Assembly: GCA_002696035.1 (NCBI GenBank)
Contig: NZQV01000007.1
Location: forward strand, 180,136-244,135
Source of the DNA: Balneola sp.
Lineage (GTDB): Bacteria; Bacteroidota; Rhodothermia; Balneolales; Balneolaceae
Reading direction: 5' to 3'
DNA length: 64,000 nucleotides
Shown: positions 7,119-15,036 of the stretch, one piece after another
Position numbering within the stretch: the first letter of the stretch is position 1
How the letters are laid out: each line of letters starts with the position of its first letter
Notes under the pieces: model-generated
Seen by the model: only the letters and a program-made list of their open reading frames with translations
What the model was told of the DNA's origin: nothing
The model's database searches: none
Position numbers and translations under genes: made by a program

Positions 7119-8801
7119 ATGAAAACGAAAAACATACTTATTTACTCCGGACTGCTTTTAGGTGGACTCCTTTTCGGCTATTTACTATTTGGCGGAGGAT
7201 CGTCCGAGCCGCAGTCGATGGAGGAACATATAGCCGAAACTCATACGAATGCGGAAGGCAACGTGGTATACACCTGCAGCATGCACCCTCAGGTGCGTGA
7301 AGATGAGCCCGGCGATTGTCCTATTTGCGGGATGGAACTCATTCCTGCTAATGAGCTTGGTGAAGATAACGCATCAACCCAAAACCCAAATGCGGTGAAA
7401 ATTTCCCAGGCTGCCATGGCTTTGGCGGATATTCAAACTACGGAAGTCCGAAAAGAGATCCCGGTTCAGGAAACACGTCTTCCAGGCAAGGTGGTGGTAA
7501 ATCAAAATCTGGTTTCCAATATCACAGCCCATTTTCCGGGTCGGGTAAGGGAATTGTATGTAGATTTTACGGGAGATTACGTCCGCAAGGGACAACGACT
7601 GGCGTCCATTTATTCGCCGGAACTGATCACGGCTCAAAGAGAGCTGCTGGAAACGGCCCGGTTCAAAGAGCAGAATCCGCGTTTGTATGAGTCGGCACGG
7701 CGAAAGCTGATGCTTTGGGAATTTCCGGAAGAAACGATCGATCAGATCGAACGATCTGGTGAAGTGATGCAAGAGCTGGATTTCTTTGCCCCGGTTTCTG
7801 GCTATGTGTCAGATATCAGCATTTCCAGGGAAGATCATATCAGTGAGGGTATGGTGATGTATCGCATCGCGGATCTTTCCAAAGTTTGGATCGAGTTTGA
7901 AGCATATGAAACGGTTATCGGCAGACTTTCAAAAGGGGATGAAGTAGCATTTCAGGTTTCTTCTTTGGGCGGCCAAACATTTAAAGGGGAAGTGAATTTC
8001 ATTGAACCATTCCTAAATGCTGATTCACGAACAGTGAAAGTCCGCGTCACCACTGAAAATCCCAATACCCGAATGAAGCCCGGGATGTTTGCGGAAGGGG
8101 TGATCTCATCCGGTTCAGCCCAAACAGAAAGAATGCTGATACCACGCTCAGCTGTTATGTGGACCGGTAAACGCTCTATTGTTTTTGTGGATGTTTCTGA
8201 AGGTGATAAACCTGCTTTTGAAGCTCGCGAAGTGATATTGGGGCAGCGTGCAGGGAATGATTATGTGATCGAGTCAGGCTTAGAGGTTGGAGAACAAGTG
8301 GTTACCAATGGCACTTTTAAAGTGGATGCAGCTGCTCAGCTCTCCGACAAACTCAGCATGATGAACCGCGAACCGGGTAGCGGAGCCAATCAGGGCGCTC
8401 ACAACCACGGTGATATGGAAATGAATGATTCGGAGATGAAATCCATGGAAGATCATTCCGGACATGAAATACAGAAAGACCTTGACGTGCTTGTTCCTGA
8501 ATACCTCAAATTGCGGGAGGCTTTGTCCAACGATGATTTTGAATCGGCTCAAGAGCGGATCACCGTATTTTCAGAAGAAGATTTCGGTGACATTGAAGAA
8601 CTGCGGGCAGAGTTTAAGTCCATTTCAGAAATGCTAATTGCGCGGATTGAAGAAGAAGGATATGAAGGAACCTTATTCAAACAATACTGCCCGATGTATG
8701 ATGGCGGAAGTTCGTGGATAAGCGAGGAGGAGAATATTCAAAATCCATTTTACGGAACTCGGATGCATAACTGTGGAGAAACCGTGGAGCAGCTGAATTG
8801 A
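7119..8801 (+). CDS. cusB: CusB-type efflux periplasmic adaptor with heavy-metal-binding domain and DUF3347-like tail
   Basis: A 560-residue membrane-fusion protein bridging CusA and the outer-membrane channel. The N-terminal membrane anchor (about 5-27) is followed at about 49-76 by a heavy-metal-binding domain (YTCSMHPQVR..GDCPICGMEL, with Cys, Met and His ligands). The adaptor core with its lipoyl and beta-barrel parts comes next, including FFAPVSGYVSDISISREDH. A Met/His-rich linker lies at about 425-455 (HNHGDMEMNDSEMKSMEDHS). The C-terminal about 105 residues resemble DUF3347 (FKQYCPMYDGGSSWISEEE and MHNCGE) and carry further Cys/Met/His ligands. I placed the start at ATG 7119 because the upstream in-frame codons lie in the hairpin repeat. 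Three separate metal-ligand regions suggest direct metal delivery from the periplasm to CusA. Confidence 0.92.
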   Translation: MKTKNILIYSGLLLGGLLFGYLLFGGGSSEPQSMEEHIAETHTNAEGNVVYTCSMHPQVREDEPGDCPICGMELIPANELGEDNASTQNPNAVKISQAAMALADIQTTEVRKEIPVQETRLPGKVVVNQNLVSNITAHFPGRVRELYVDFTGDYVRKGQRLASIYSPELITAQRELLETARFKEQNPRLYESARRKLMLWEFPEETIDQIERSGEVMQELDFFAPVSGYVSDISISREDHISEGMVMYRIADLSKVWIEFEAYETVIGRLSKGDEVAFQVSSLGGQTFKGEVNFIEPFLNADSRTVKVRVTTENPNTRMKPGMFAEGVISSGSAQTERMLIPRSAVMWTGKRSIVFVDVSEGDKPAFEAREVILGQRAGNDYVIESGLEVGEQVVTNGTFKVDAAAQLSDKLSMMNREPGSGANQGAHNHGDMEMNDSEMKSMEDHSGHEIQKDLDVLVPEYLKLREALSNDDFESAQERITVFSEEDFGDIEELRAEFKSISEMLIARIEEEGYEGTLFKQYCPMYDGGSSWISEEENIQNPFYGTRMHNCGETVEQLN

Positions 8802-8824
8802 CAGATCAACCAATAGGAGTCATC

Positions 8825-9166
8825 ATGAAATTAGTAAAAGCGTACATACGACCGATGTTACTCGAAGAAGTATATAAAAAGCTTCGGGCGGAGAGCCATT
8901 GCTGCATCACCGTTTTCCGGGGTGAAGGAGCGGGGCAATATACAGATCCGGATCATGCACACGGCTCATTACAGTTTCCGGCTATGCATTCTAAAGTGGT
9001 CAAACTTGAGATCGCTGCTGTGGATGAGGACGTTGAATCCATTATTGAGATCATTCAACAAACCGCTTCAACGGGCTCTCGGGGTGACGGAATCATATTT
9101 GTGATGCCTATTGAAGATATGATCAGGATCAGGGATGGCAAACAGGGAGCTGAAGTCATAGAATAG
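8825..9166 (+). CDS. divergent PII-like protein of the metal-efflux-associated type
   Basis: A 113-residue PII-fold protein. The N-terminal strand MKLVKAYIRP and the B-loop region TGSRGDGIIFV match PII signalling proteins, and IRIRDG matches the C-terminal phosphate-binding part. Differences from GlnB/GlnK: the T-loop (about 33-55) lacks the RGAEY motif with the uridylylated Tyr, and the B-loop Lys of GDGKIFV is Ile. The T-loop and the preceding strand carry potential metal ligands: H25-C26-C27, H44, H46, M54 and H55. A PII subgroup lying next to CusA-type pumps has been described as PII-NG, and this protein fits its context. ATG 8825 follows AGGAG and is preferred over the TTG at 8798. It may couple metal or nucleotide status to pump activity; this is an inference. 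Confidence 0.85.
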   Translation: MKLVKAYIRPMLLEEVYKKLRAESHCCITVFRGEGAGQYTDPDHAHGSLQFPAMHSKVVKLEIAAVDEDVESIIEIIQQTASTGSRGDGIIFVMPIEDMIRIRDGKQGAEVIE

Positions 9167-9199
9167 TATAATTCTACGGTAATAAATAAATATGAATCA

Positions 9200-9234
9200 A
9201 TATCATATAAGATACATTATTGTATATATGATAT
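9200..9234. promoter_or_regulatory. inverted repeat upstream of the Met-rich protein gene, possible operator or terminator
   Basis: Perfect 10-bp arms ATATCATATA (9200-9209) and TATATGATAT (9225-9234) are separated by 15 nt, in the only sizeable gap inside the copper gene run. The start codon lies 40 nt downstream. There is no T-run after it, so an operator is somewhat more likely than a terminator, but no cognate regulator is visible nearby. Confidence 0.4.
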
Positions 9235-9273
9235 CTTGAAACCACTGAATAACAATAAAATCGATATAGAGTC

Positions 9274-9756
9274 ATGAGAAAGATAAAAACAACGATACTG
9301 TTACTAATGATAAGTTTTGGACTGTCAATAACAGCCGTAGCACAACAGAACAATATGGAGCAGAAAAAAGAACAAATGATGACCATGATGCAGGATTCAT
9401 CTATGCAAAGTATGATGATGGACCACATGATGCAGAATCCTGAAATGCGTGCCAAGATGATGCAACGAATGATGAATCCGAAAGACATGGATCATTCAAA
9501 AATGATGGAAAGCATGAACTCCATGAGGAATAACCCTGAAATGAAGGAACGTATGAAAAAGCATATGGCCATGATGCAGTCTATGATGAATGGTGACATG
9601 GATCATTCCAAGATGATGAATATGATGGGCGATGATTCTTCTATGATGAGAATGCACATGATGTGTATGCAAATGATGCAGGGAGGAATGATGGATTCCG
9701 GTATGAAGATGAAATCGGATTCCGCCAAGGGTAACGGGATGATGCATCATAACTGA
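9274..9756 (+). CDS. Met-rich secreted protein, putative copper-binding
   Basis: A 160-residue protein with a signal peptide (residues 1 to about 24, ending AVAQ). I count about 49 Met residues, close to a third of the protein, arranged as repeated MM pairs with Asp and His (MDHSKMM occurs twice), one Cys and a C-terminal MMHHN. Such Met/His arrays bind Cu(I) in the periplasm in known copper-tolerance proteins. It sits between the PII-like gene and the SHOCT protein within the copper island, so it probably buffers copper or hands it to the adaptor. It has no named domain; the low-complexity composition makes homology searches unreliable. Confidence 0.75.
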   Translation: MRKIKTTILLLMISFGLSITAVAQQNNMEQKKEQMMTMMQDSSMQSMMMDHMMQNPEMRAKMMQRMMNPKDMDHSKMMESMNSMRNNPEMKERMKKHMAMMQSMMNGDMDHSKMMNMMGDDSSMMRMHMMCMQMMQGGMMDSGMKMKSDSAKGNGMMHHN

Positions 9757-9794
9757 AATCATCTCCCAATTTTTAACTCTCTAAATATATAGCT

Positions 9795-10004
9795 ATGCAT
9801 GATTTTCAATTTTTTGGAGGCGGCTGGATGATGTTTCTATGGTTGTTCTTACTCATAGCCATGATCGCCATTATCGTGAAGTTTCTCTTCTATAAGAATC
9901 CTTCTCGGCGAAAATATTCCGCACTCGAAATCCTTAAGCGAAAGTATGCAAAAGGGGAGATAGACAAGGAAGAGTTCGAGGAACGAAAAAAGGAACTGGA
10001 ATAA
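9795..10004 (+). CDS. small membrane protein with SHOCT domain
   Basis: A 69-residue protein with one TM helix (about 11-33, MMFLWLFLLIAMIAIIVKFL) and a C-terminal SHOCT motif (SALEILKRKYAKGEIDKEEF..KKELE). SHOCT is a short helical module found at the ends of many membrane proteins, with a proposed oligomerisation role. Small TM-SHOCT proteins are frequent beside copper genes in this group; their role is unknown. An 8-bp inverted repeat follows at 10010-10037. Confidence 0.8.
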   Translation: MHDFQFFGGGWMMFLWLFLLIAMIAIIVKFLFYKNPSRRKYSALEILKRKYAKGEIDKEEFEERKKELE

Positions 10005-10009
10005 CCGGT

Positions 10010-10037
10010 GTTCTTAATAACGAAATCACTTAAGAAC
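10010..10037. repeat. short inverted repeat between SHOCT protein and permease
   Basis: Arms GTTCTTAA (10010-10017) and TTAAGAAC (10030-10037) are perfect and separated by 12 nt. There is no following T-run. It could be a weak attenuator or a chance palindrome. Confidence 0.3.
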
Positions 10038-10049
10038 TGAATATTAAAC

Positions 10050-11258
10050 ATGGAAACATTTATACAATCATTCGGGGAATCTGCTAAAACAGCCCTCGGT
10101 TTTTTCTGGAAAGCTGGTTGGGCATTTGTTTTAGGATACTTCGTTTCAGGGATGATCCAGGCTTTTGTGCCCAAAGGAAAATTGACCAAATATATGGGAG
10201 ATGCGGACTTAAAAAGTATCTCCTTGTCTACATTTTTTGGTGCAGCGTCCTCATCTTGCTCCTTTGCAGCCCTTGCTGCAGCACGGGCACTGATCAAAAA
10301 AGGAGCACACTTTATAGCCGGAGTGGCCTTTATGTTTGCCTCTACCAATCTGGTTATTGAATTGGGGATCCTGATCCTCATTTTCCTGGGATGGGAATTT
10401 CTGGCAGCAGAAATTATTGGTGGATTGATCCTGATTGGCATAAGCAGTGTGCTTATCAAGCTAACCTATCCCAAAAGCTGGATGGAAGCCGCCCGCGAGA
10501 AAGTGGAAGACGAAGGCAGCGATATCGAAGAAGATTTTGACTGGAAGGAAAGAATCAGCAGTAAAGAAGGCTGGAGACTAGTGGGACACAAGTTCGTTAA
10601 CGACTGGAAAATGGCCTGGGAGGACATCTTGATAGGATTTACCATTGCCGGATTTGTGGCCGTTCTGGTACCCGAATCGTTTTGGTCGGCTTTGTTTCTG
10701 GCAGATGCCCATAACCTTCCCGGCTGGGTTATTGCAATTGAAAACGCTCTTATTGCACCATTTGTAGCTGCTTCAACCTTTATTGGCTCGATGGGGAATA
10801 TTCCCCTGGCTACCGTTTTGAATGAAAATGGCGTGTTGTTTGCCGGAATAATGGGATTCATCTACTCCGACCTGATGGTGCCTCCGCTGGTCCACATCAA
10901 CGCAAAATATTATGGATGGAGAGTGGCGCTGTATATCGCCGGCGTGATGTACGTTAGCATTGTAGCTACAGCCCTGATCCTGAATGGCCTATTCTCGTTC
11001 CTGGGAATTGTTCCGGAAAGTGCGCGGGTGGTATCAGAGATCACTCAGTTTAAGATAGATTACACCTTTTGGATGAATATCGTGTTCACAGCTATTGCCG
11101 GTGTACTTATCTGGCTCAACAAGAAGTACTTACAAGATCACGAGATGAAGATGATGAAAATGGAAGGCGGAGGTAAGCTTAAGAAAACAGCTGTAGGTTT
11201 CTTTATTTTGATCAACGTGGTTGGCTTATCTCTGTTTGCCTATACCCAATTACTGTAA
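10050..11258 (+). CDS. permease of the DUF318/ArsP-like family
   Basis: A 402-residue integral membrane protein with about eight to ten TM segments in two blocks, separated by a charged cytoplasmic region (about 145-190). The first block contains GAASSSCSFAALAAARALIK and a long glycine-poor helix, matching the permease family whose members include the ArsP organoarsenical exporter. The second block has FVAASTFIGSMGNIPLATVL. Substrate cannot be read from sequence; the context suggests a metal or metal complex. It follows the SHOCT gene by 45 nt and precedes the DUF2231-like gene by 16 nt, so these are probably co-transcribed. Confidence 0.8.
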   Translation: METFIQSFGESAKTALGFFWKAGWAFVLGYFVSGMIQAFVPKGKLTKYMGDADLKSISLSTFFGAASSSCSFAALAAARALIKKGAHFIAGVAFMFASTNLVIELGILILIFLGWEFLAAEIIGGLILIGISSVLIKLTYPKSWMEAAREKVEDEGSDIEEDFDWKERISSKEGWRLVGHKFVNDWKMAWEDILIGFTIAGFVAVLVPESFWSALFLADAHNLPGWVIAIENALIAPFVAASTFIGSMGNIPLATVLNENGVLFAGIMGFIYSDLMVPPLVHINAKYYGWRVALYIAGVMYVSIVATALILNGLFSFLGIVPESARVVSEITQFKIDYTFWMNIVFTAIAGVLIWLNKKYLQDHEMKMMKMEGGGKLKKTAVGFFILINVVGLSLFAYTQLL

Positions 11259-11274
11259 CCCTAAATAAACAAAC

Positions 11275-12345
11275 ATGGAACTGCTGATAATACCCGATTG
11301 GGCTCCAAACATACATCCCCTGCTGGTGCACTTTCCCATTGCGTTGATAGTTGTCGCCGTACTGGCCAATTTGGTTACTTTCTTTATACCGGAAAAATGG
11401 TGGGATGAAACCAAAAATACGATCCTTTATGTAGCATCTGCACTGTTTACCGCAATCACTTACTATAGCGGAACAGTGGCGGCAGATACCGTATTTCTTC
11501 CCGCAGAAGCCCAATCCGTACTCAGCGAACACGCAGACTGGGCCGAGTATCTTCTTTGGTTCTTTATTCTCTATGCCCTACTGAGAATAGCCTTCCACTG
11601 GTTTGATCTTTTTGAGAAGAAAAGTTTTAAGATAATTGCTTTCATAACGGTGTTACCGGGTTTATTTATGATCTATGAGACCGCAGAGTATGGCGGGAAA
11701 ATGGTTTTCGGATACGGAGCAGGTACCGGTCAACTTTTGCAACAGGAAGAAGAACCGGCATCATCTGCATCCACTGATAGTGCTTCAGCTGCCACATCTT
11801 TCATAATAAAAGAAAATGGAGACTGGACATGGGATATAAACTCACATTCAGTCAGCGATCTTCTCACTAATTTTCGCTGGTTAGAAAGCTCTGTGCAGGA
11901 ATTGAAACCGACAATCACTTCAACGGAAGCACTACGGCTCGAGGCCTTAGAACAATCAAACCTGTTTGTGACCCATAACTCTTACCAAAATGTACAGGTC
12001 GATTACTTCCTCAATCTGGATAATCTAGATGGAGAGATAGAACTTATTCACCATCTTCAGGATGCAGATAATTACGATTTTGTATCTCTTAATTCCGAAG
12101 GGATCATTCGTCAGGGGAGGATCCAAAATGGAAGCACAACTATATTTGATGAAAGCACTTTTGAAGCCGAAAGAGAACTCTTTGTGCGTGTAGTCGGAGA
12201 CGGAACTCATTATCGGGGATATGTGAACCGGGACATGAAAGTACACGGCCATGGGAATGCTCTCCAAAGTGGGGCAGCAGGAATAAAGCTGAAAGGCTCG
12301 GGTTCCTTACTCATATCTGAAATGGAATTGACTCAAATAAATTAA
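11275..12345 (+). CDS. DUF2231-like membrane protein with C-terminal soluble domain
   Basis: A 356-residue protein. The N-terminal about 150 residues carry four TM helices and begin with NIHPLLVHFPIALIV, the signature of DUF2231-type proteins. HPLLVHFP and the later His residues resemble a haem- or metal-binding bundle, but no function is established. A Ser/Ala-rich linker (about 163-182) leads to a soluble C-terminal domain of about 175 residues rich in beta strands, with no recognised family. It is 16 nt after the permease and 18 nt before the ATPase gene, so it belongs to the same transcript and may assist metal export. Confidence 0.7.
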   Translation: MELLIIPDWAPNIHPLLVHFPIALIVVAVLANLVTFFIPEKWWDETKNTILYVASALFTAITYYSGTVAADTVFLPAEAQSVLSEHADWAEYLLWFFILYALLRIAFHWFDLFEKKSFKIIAFITVLPGLFMIYETAEYGGKMVFGYGAGTGQLLQQEEEPASSASTDSASAATSFIIKENGDWTWDINSHSVSDLLTNFRWLESSVQELKPTITSTEALRLEALEQSNLFVTHNSYQNVQVDYFLNLDNLDGEIELIHHLQDADNYDFVSLNSEGIIRQGRIQNGSTTIFDESTFEAERELFVRVVGDGTHYRGYVNRDMKVHGHGNALQSGAAGIKLKGSGSLLISEMELTQIN

Positions 12346-12363
12346 CAAATTAGGGAGATTGAA

Positions 12364-14418
12364 ATGGACCATGAAAATCACAATCACGAAAAGGATCACG
12401 AGAAGCACGATCATGATTCCCATGAACACCACAGCCATAACGGTGATCAAGAACACTCCCACCACGAACACCACAAACAGATGGTGCAGGACTTCAAATT
12501 CCGCTTTTGGTGGGTGCTTACACTAACTGTTCCCATTATGGCGCTGTCGCCTATGATCCAGGAATTTCTGGGAGTGGATTGGAGATTTACGGCCGACAAA
12601 TGGATCCTCGCTGCTCTTTCCACCGTGGTATATTTCTTTGGCGGATGGCCGTTCCTGACAGGTTTGGCAGATGAACTCAAGAAAAAACAGCCGGGCATGA
12701 TGACGCTCATCGGTCTCGCGATCTCCATTGCATACCTCTACAGTACGGCCGTGGTTTTTGGGTTTGAGGGCGATCTCTTGTATTGGGAGCTTTCCACCTT
12801 GGTCGGTATTATGCTGTTGGGTCACTGGATAGAAATGCGCTCGGTGATGAGTGCTTCCTCGGCTTTGGAGGAGTTGGCTGAGTTGCTTCCGGGCGAGGCC
12901 CATCGTGTGAAGGAAGATGGTTCAACTGAAGACGTTCCCGTGGATGAACTTCAACAGGGAGATAAAGTACTCATCAAACCGGGAGAAAAGATTCCGGCCG
13001 ACGGAAAGGTGGTGAAAGGAGAATCGAGTGTGAATGAAGCTATGCTGACCGGTGAATCCAAGCCGGTAGATAAGGCAGATGGCGATGAAGTGATTGGTGG
13101 CTCAGTAAACGAAAAGGGTTCCCTCACCATTGAAATTTCCAAAACAGGGGATGATTCTTTCCTATCTCAGGTGATGACTCTGGTGGAGGAAGCACAGGAA
13201 AGTAAATCTCGCACACAGGATCTGGCGAATCGCGCTGCTTTCTGGCTGACGATTGTAGCCATCACCGCCGGGCTCATCACCTTTGGAGCATGGATCTTCT
13301 TCACTGGACAAAGCTTTGATTTTGCCATGAACCGAACCGTAGCTGTGATGGTAATTACCTGTCCGCATGCGCTGGGACTTGCAATTCCACTGGTTGTTTC
13401 ACGATCCACCAGCATAGCCGCTACCAATGGGTTTTTGATTCGGGACCGTGCCGCTTTTGAACAGGCCCGAAATCTGGATGCCGTCATCTTCGATAAAACA
13501 GGAACGCTCACAGAAGGCACTTTCACCGTAACCGATATCCTGAATTTTGGGGATGATTTTTCCGATGATGAGATCCTGAAATACGCAGCATCCCTGGAGA
13601 AAAACTCTGAACATCCACTGGCCAAAGGTATTTTAGAGAAGGCAAAAGACACCTGGGAGCCCGATGAATTCAACTCCATCACCGGGAAAGGAATTGAAGG
13701 GAAAGTAAATGGAAAATCGGTGAAGGTAGTAAGCCCCGGTTATATCCGTGAAAATGAAATGGACTATCCGGAAGAGGAAGTCGAGGAGATCTCCTCACAA
13801 GGAAAAACAGTGGTATTTGTGATTCTTGAGGATGCGCTTGTCGGAGCCATTGCCTTGGGCGATGAAATCCGGGAATCCTCCAAAAACGCCATCAAAGCAC
13901 TACACGATATGGGTATCGAGTGCATCATGCTTACGGGAGACAATCAACAAACCGCCAATTATGTAGCTGGGGAACTGGGCATCGATCAGGTATTTGCGGA
14001 AGTCCTCCCCGATGAAAAAGCCGATAAAGTGAAAGAAGTACAGGGACAAGGAAAACTCGTTGCCATGACCGGTGATGGGGTGAATGACGCTCCTGCTTTA
14101 GCTCAGGCCGATGTAGGCATTGCCATTGGAGCCGGCTCGGATGTGGCGGTTGAAACAGGGGATATCGTGTTGGTCAAAAATAACCCTGAAGACGTTACGG
14201 CACTCATAAAACTCTCCAAATCTACGTATCGGAAAATGATCCAAAATCTATGGTGGGCTTCAGGTTACAACATAGGAGCCATTCCACTTGCGGCCGGCGT
14301 CTTGTTTGCCTGGGGCATTATTCTAAGTCCCGCTGTAGGCGCTATTTTGATGTCGCTGAGTACGGTGATCGTTGCTGTGAATGCCCGGTTCCTGAAAATG
14401 GAGGAGACTACGGTGTAA
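12364..14418 (+). CDS. copB: CopB-type (CPH motif) copper-exporting P-type ATPase
   Basis: A 684-residue P1B-type ATPase. The N terminus (1 to about 40) is a His-rich tail (repeated HDH, HEH and HNH-like pairs) in place of a CXXC metal-binding domain. The membrane metal site is C333-P334-H335, the CPH motif of the P1B-3 (CopB) class, which exports copper. The phosphorylation site is D377 in DKTGTLTEG, the hinge is MTGDGVNDAPAL, and the actuator loop carries TGES. TM8 contains MSLSTVIVAVNA, typical of this group. An AGGGAGA ribosome-binding site lies just upstream. It is the last gene of the copper island and moves cytoplasmic copper to the periplasm, where the CusA system can take over. Confidence 0.93.
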   Translation: MDHENHNHEKDHEKHDHDSHEHHSHNGDQEHSHHEHHKQMVQDFKFRFWWVLTLTVPIMALSPMIQEFLGVDWRFTADKWILAALSTVVYFFGGWPFLTGLADELKKKQPGMMTLIGLAISIAYLYSTAVVFGFEGDLLYWELSTLVGIMLLGHWIEMRSVMSASSALEELAELLPGEAHRVKEDGSTEDVPVDELQQGDKVLIKPGEKIPADGKVVKGESSVNEAMLTGESKPVDKADGDEVIGGSVNEKGSLTIEISKTGDDSFLSQVMTLVEEAQESKSRTQDLANRAAFWLTIVAITAGLITFGAWIFFTGQSFDFAMNRTVAVMVITCPHALGLAIPLVVSRSTSIAATNGFLIRDRAAFEQARNLDAVIFDKTGTLTEGTFTVTDILNFGDDFSDDEILKYAASLEKNSEHPLAKGILEKAKDTWEPDEFNSITGKGIEGKVNGKSVKVVSPGYIRENEMDYPEEEVEEISSQGKTVVFVILEDALVGAIALGDEIRESSKNAIKALHDMGIECIMLTGDNQQTANYVAGELGIDQVFAEVLPDEKADKVKEVQGQGKLVAMTGDGVNDAPALAQADVGIAIGAGSDVAVETGDIVLVKNNPEDVTALIKLSKSTYRKMIQNLWWASGYNIGAIPLAAGVLFAWGIILSPAVGAILMSLSTVIVAVNARFLKMEETTV

Positions 14419-14562
14419 CTAGAATGGAAATGACAGGATCTTGGAATAAACTAAATGCGGTATTTGTGTGGGTAAAAATCAATCTAATTAATCTTTGATT
14501 GATTGTAGTTCCACTGCCTATATTCTGATGCTGTAAACAACTCATAGTTCTCAGGATTTTTA

Positions 14563-15036
14563 ATGAATTTATTTTCGCTTTTAGATAAAGTTACGGTACT
14601 CCCGAATTTTGTAGTGGGCTCTAAAAAAGAGCTCATAAACGCCTTGGTTGATAGCTTGGAAGAAAAAATGGAATCAGCTGAACAGCTTGAGGAAGTTCGT
14701 AAAGCAGTTTTTGAACGCGAGTCGATCATGAGTACCGGAGTGGGGAAGGGACTCGCTATTCCTCATGCAAAGACCCCGGCTGTGAATGAAAACCTGGCGG
14801 CTTTTGCCCTTCTTAAGGAACCCTTGAATTTTGATTCTATTGATAAAGAGCCGGTTCGCCTGGTGTTTTTACTGGTTGGTCCTGAAACCAATAATAGTCA
14901 GCACATTAAATTATTAAGCCGCATTTCCCGGTTAATGAACAGTGGCTCGTTCCGGGAAAAGATCCTTGATTGCAGCTCAACAGAAGAGATCCTGACGGCT
15001 TTTCAAGATGAAGAAGAAAAATATTTCGTGAGCTAA
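14563..15036 (+). CDS. PTS EIIA type-2 (PtsN-like) domain protein
   Basis: A 157-residue single-domain EIIA protein. The phosphorylated His is in GLAIPHAKTPAV (about residue 68), preceded by ESIMSTGVGKG, the classic fructose/PtsN-class signature. No EIIB, EIIC or HPr gene is nearby, so a regulatory nitrogen-PTS role is more likely than sugar transport. The stop codon is immediately followed by the dacB ATG. Upstream 14419-14562 holds no gene. Confidence 0.88.
   Translation: MNLFSLLDKVTVLPNFVVGSKKELINALVDSLEEKMESAEQLEEVRKAVFERESIMSTGVGKGLAIPHAKTPAVNENLAAFALLKEPLNFDSIDKEPVRLVFLLVGPETNNSQHIKLLSRISRLMNSGSFREKILDCSSTEEILTAFQDEEEKYFVS

Noticed and set aside
14419..14562. A gene between copB and the EIIA gene
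   Set aside because: Only short frames without family resemblance are present.
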